Source: Thermodesulfobacteriota bacterium
GTDB lineage: Bacteria > Thermosulfidibacterota > Thermosulfidibacteria > Thermosulfidibacterales > B14-G1
Direction: 5' to 3'
Length of the DNA stretch: 64,000 nucleotides
Assembly: GCA_024274915.1 (NCBI GenBank)
Contig: JAJSAC010000068.1
Coordinates: 1 to 64,000, forward strand
The notes under the pieces are model-generated. The model was not told the origin of the DNA, did not search any database, and was given only the letters and a program-made list of their open reading frames with translations. Below, piece after piece: positions 61,820 through 64,000 of the stretch. The position numbers and the translations under genes are program-made. Each line of letters opens with the position of its first letter. Positions within the stretch are counted from its first letter, which is position 1.

Positions 61820-63028
61820 ATGGAAGAGGTTTTCAGAGCGGTTAAGGTTACAGACAGGGTTTACTGGGTAGGAGTGATAGACTGGGCCTTGAGGAATTTT
61901 CACGGTTACACCACCCGAGAGGGCTCTACCTATAACGCCTATCTCATTCTGGCCGACAAGGTGACCCTCATAGACACGGTGAAGGCTCCTTACAGGGAGG
62001 AGCTATTGGCCAGGGTCGCCAGTGTCATAGACCCCCGGAAGATAGACTATGTTGTTTCCAACCATTCGGAGATGGACCATTCGGGTTCCCTGGCCTGGGT
62101 CATAGAGGTGGTGAAACCCGAAAAGGTCCTTGCCTCTGTCATGGGGGCCAAGGCCCTCAAAGAGCACTTCCACTGGGACGTGGAGGTGGTGCCCGTGAAG
62201 TCCGGGGACGAGGTTGATCTGGGCGGTATGAAGCTTTCCTTCATAGAAACCCGGATGCTCCACTGGCCTGACAGCATGTTTTCGTACTTGGAGGGGGAGG
62301 AGGTCCTTTTCTCCCAGGACGCCTTTGGCATGCATCTTGCCTCCAGCGAGCTCTTTGCCGATGAACTGGATAGGGGCTTGTTGGAGAGGGAAGCGGCTAC
62401 TTACTACGCCAACATCCTGTTGCCATATTCGCCCCTGGTCTTGAAGCTCCTGGCCCGGGTGAGGGAGACGGGTCTCAAGCCCAGGGTGGTGGCCACGGAC
62501 CACGGTCCCATCTGGAGGCGAGGGGAGGATATAGCCTGGATTCTGGGTCTCTATGAAAGGTGGGCCCTGCAGAAGCCTACCAAGAAAGCTGTAGTGGTCT
62601 ATGACACCATGTGGGGTAGTACGGCCCTCATGGCTAGGACCCTGGCCGATGGCCTAGCCGCAGGGGGAGCCCAGGTGAAGCTCATGCCCTTGGAGGGCTC
62701 CCACAGGAGCGATGTGGCGGCGGAGATTTTGGACGCCGGGGCCTTGTTGGTTGGCTCTCCTACCTTGAACAACAACTTATTTCCCTCGGTAGCCGATATC
62801 CTCACTTATCTCAGGGGGTTGAGGCCCCAGAATCTCATTGGGGCGGCCTTCGGCTCTTACGGCTGGAGTGGTGAGTCGGTGAAACAGGTGAGGGAGGTAC
62901 TGGAGGCCATGAAGGTGGAGGTGGTGGGTGAGGTCAAGTCAAAATACGTGCCCACCCGAGAGGTCCTCCAGGAGTGTTACAGCCTGGGCCTCCAGATAGC
63001 CCAGAGACTAGTGGAGGGGGATGAGTAG
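61820..63028 (+). CDS. A-type flavoprotein FprA (rubredoxin:oxygen / NO reductase)
   Basis: The protein has 402 residues. The N-terminal diiron beta-lactamase domain has the HxExDH ligands in [10 protein letters not shown] and later Asp and His ligands, and the C-terminal flavodoxin domain begins [15 protein letters not shown]. It reduces O2 to water or NO to N2O using reduced rubredoxin. ATG 61820 has GGAGG five bases upstream. The next gene, overlapping or 1 base after the stop, encodes a flavin reductase-rubredoxin fusion, its likely electron donor. Confidence 0.94.
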   Translation: MEEVFRAVKVTDRVYWVGVIDWALRNFHGYTTREGSTYNAYLILADKVTLIDTVKAPYREELLARVASVIDPRKIDYVVSNHSEMDHSGSLAWVIEVVKPEKVLASVMGAKALKEHFHWDVEVVPVKSGDEVDLGGMKLSFIETRMLHWPDSMFSYLEGEEVLFSQDAFGMHLASSELFADELDRGLLEREAATYYANILLPYSPLVLKLLARVRETGLKPRVVATDHGPIWRRGEDIAWILGLYERWALQKPTKKAVVVYDTMWGSTALMARTLADGLAAGGAQVKLMPLEGSHRSDVAAEILDAGALLVGSPTLNNNLFPSVADILTYLRGLRPQNLIGAAFGSYGWSGESVKQVREVLEAMKVEVVGEVKSKYVPTREVLQECYSLGLQIAQRLVEGDE

Positions 63029-63029
63029 C

Positions 63030-63728
63030 ATGGCGGTGGACTCCAAGGCATTCAGGGCTTTGTCATATGGCCTTTACGTGGTCACCTCCAGGGATGGGGG
63101 GAGGCTCAATGGTCAGATTGCCAATCCCGTTGTCCAGGTGACCTCCCAGCCTCCCCAGCTGGCGGTGGCCTTGAACAAGGAGAACCTCACCCATGAGTTC
63201 GTGGCCAAAAGCGGGGTTTTTGCTGTCTCTGTTCTAGAGGAGGAGACCCCCATGTCCTTCATTGGCCTCTTTGGTTTTAAGTCGGGGCGGGAAGCGAATA
63301 AGCTCTCCCAGGTGAGCTACCAGGTGGGAGAGACAGGAGCGCCCCTGGTGACGGATCATGCTGTGGCCGTCATGGAGGCCCGGGTGGTGAAGGCCATTGA
63401 TGTGGGCACCCACACAATTTTCGTGGGAGAGGTGGTGGGGGCTAGGGTGGTGAAAGTTGGCAATCCCATGACCTACGCCTACTACCACCGGGTGAAGGGA
63501 GGCAGGTCTCCCAAGAGGGCCCCCACGTACCAGGAGGAGGCACCCGAAGGTGAGATTCCTTTTGGTGGTCTCAAATATATTTGCAACGTGTGTGGCTATA
63601 TCTATGATCCTGCCAAGGGTGACCCTGATCACGGTGTGTCCCCTGGAACCTCTTTTGAGGCCTTGCCAGAGGACTGGGTGTGTCCTGTGTGTGGTGCTGG
63701 GAAGGAGAGCTTCTCTCCCCAGGGCTGA
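63030..63728 (+). CDS. flavin reductase-rubredoxin fusion (high-molecular-weight rubredoxin)
   Basis: The protein has 232-235 residues: ATG 63030 or the overlapping ATG 63021 could serve as start. The N-terminal flavin reductase domain (to about 165) is followed by rubredoxin with [14 protein letters not shown] and [10 protein letters not shown]. Such Hrb proteins pass NADH electrons to FprA in acetogens. The adjacent gene order fits that pairing here. A terminator follows. Confidence 0.93.
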   Translation: MAVDSKAFRALSYGLYVVTSRDGGRLNGQIANPVVQVTSQPPQLAVALNKENLTHEFVAKSGVFAVSVLEEETPMSFIGLFGFKSGREANKLSQVSYQVGETGAPLVTDHAVAVMEARVVKAIDVGTHTIFVGEVVGARVVKVGNPMTYAYYHRVKGGRSPKRAPTYQEEAPEGEIPFGGLKYICNVCGYIYDPAKGDPDHGVSPGTSFEALPEDWVCPVCGAGKESFSPQG

Positions 63729-63742
63729 ATCTGAACTGTAGG

Positions 63743-63776
63743 GGGGGTCCTTTACACGGGCCCTCTTTTCTTTTTC
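63743..63776 (+). terminator. intrinsic terminator after the rubredoxin fusion
   Basis: GGGGGTCC (63743-63750) pairs with GGGCCCTC (63758-63765), including two G-U pairs, around TTTACAC. It is followed by TTTTCTTTTT. Confidence 0.8.
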
Positions 63777-63808
63777 TAAAAGAGTTCTTTTGTGGCCTTG
63801 CTCTCCCC

Positions 63809-63860
63809 TTGACTATTAAATACGACTTTGATAGCTAAATTAACAAATAAGGCTATTTAG
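63809..63860 (+). promoter_or_regulatory. promoter region candidate for cydA with inverted repeat
   Basis: TTGACT (63809-63814) is a good -35 box; the -10 is unclear (TAGCTA at 63832, 17-base spacing). CTAAAT (63835-63840) and ATTTAG (63855-63860) form an inverted repeat that might be an oxygen-regulator site. Confidence 0.35.
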
Positions 63861-63890
63861 GCCCAAATTATTTCAGAGGAGGTTGGTTTC

Positions 63891-64000
63891 ATGGAGGTGG
63901 TACTACTTTCCCGGCTGCAGTTTGCCGTGGCCACCTTCTTCCACTTTCTCTTTGTCCTCCTCACCCTTAAGGACATGCTGGTGGTGGCCTTAATCTTTGT
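63891..64000 (+). CDS. cydA: cytochrome bd oxidase subunit I, N-terminus (cut by window end)
   Basis: Only 36 codons are inside the window, starting at ATG 63891 after SD GAGGAGG. The reading MEVVLLSRLQFAVATFFHFLF is the CydA N-terminus, in which the haem-ligand His lies in FFHFLF. CydA is the catalytic subunit of the quinol oxidase with high oxygen affinity. It extends the oxygen-defence group of genes to its left. Confidence 0.85.
   Translation, partial: MEVVLLSRLQFAVATFFHFLFVLLTLKDMLVVALIF

Overview
The window reads as chromosomal DNA of a diderm, mainly anaerobic bacterium, most likely a member of the former Deltaproteobacteria (Desulfobacterota) or a close relative. This is inferred from gene content, not from a marker-gene search. 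It has LPS and outer-membrane assembly genes (BamA, Skp, LpxD), multihaem cytochromes, a full anaerobe-type oxygen defence (desulfoferrodoxin, rubrerythrin-like protein, A-type flavoprotein, rubredoxin fusion, cytochrome bd), acyl-CoA metabolism and a probable selenoprotein. Genes are densely packed, often overlap by 1-26 bases, and GTG/TTG starts are common. I saw no rRNA, tRNA, CRISPR array, prophage or IS transposase.

Left part (1-7.5 kb): a minus-strand MoxR / DUF58 / transglutaminase operon, a hydroxyacyl-CoA dehydrogenase plus crotonase pair, a PAS sensor and a universal stress protein. Three copies of a roughly 250-bp non-coding element with terminal inverted repeats lie here; two are flanked by apparent target-site duplications.

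Catabolic island (8-19 kb): TRAP transporter, GlcD/GlcF-like hydroxy-acid oxidase, FadR-type regulator, two-subunit B12-dependent acyl-CoA mutase, PaaK-like CoA ligase and a small zinc-finger-like protein. Two TGGT-N3-ACCA sites flank a TTGACA promoter before dctP, and the operon encodes its own FadR-family regulator. The mutase has Asn where methylmalonyl-CoA mutase has its catalytic His, so the substrate is probably unusual.

Middle part (19-39 kb): AddB/AddA nuclease-helicase, HflX (apparent AUC start), a diguanylate cyclase, MnmA, an MscS channel carrying a perfect 40-bp palindrome inside its coding sequence, an Rrf2 regulator, an active/inactive M16 peptidase pair, an amidohydrolase and ClpC.

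Housekeeping block (39-57 kb): bamA-skp-lpxD-fabZ, a VCBS protein, acpS, rpsF-ssb-rpsR, efp-accB-accC, a heptosyltransferase, a sugar epimerase, acylphosphatase, lactate-permease-like transporter, cysS, a metallophosphatase-like lipoprotein with an in-frame UGA followed by a SECIS-like hairpin, an aminotransferase and a DUF62 protein.

Right end (57-64 kb): an oxygen and possibly nitrogen-oxide defence region with a pentahaem c554-like cytochrome, ferritin-like protein, octahaem HAO-like cytochrome, desulfoferrodoxin, FprA flavoprotein, flavin reductase-rubredoxin fusion, and the start of cydA, cut by the window edge.
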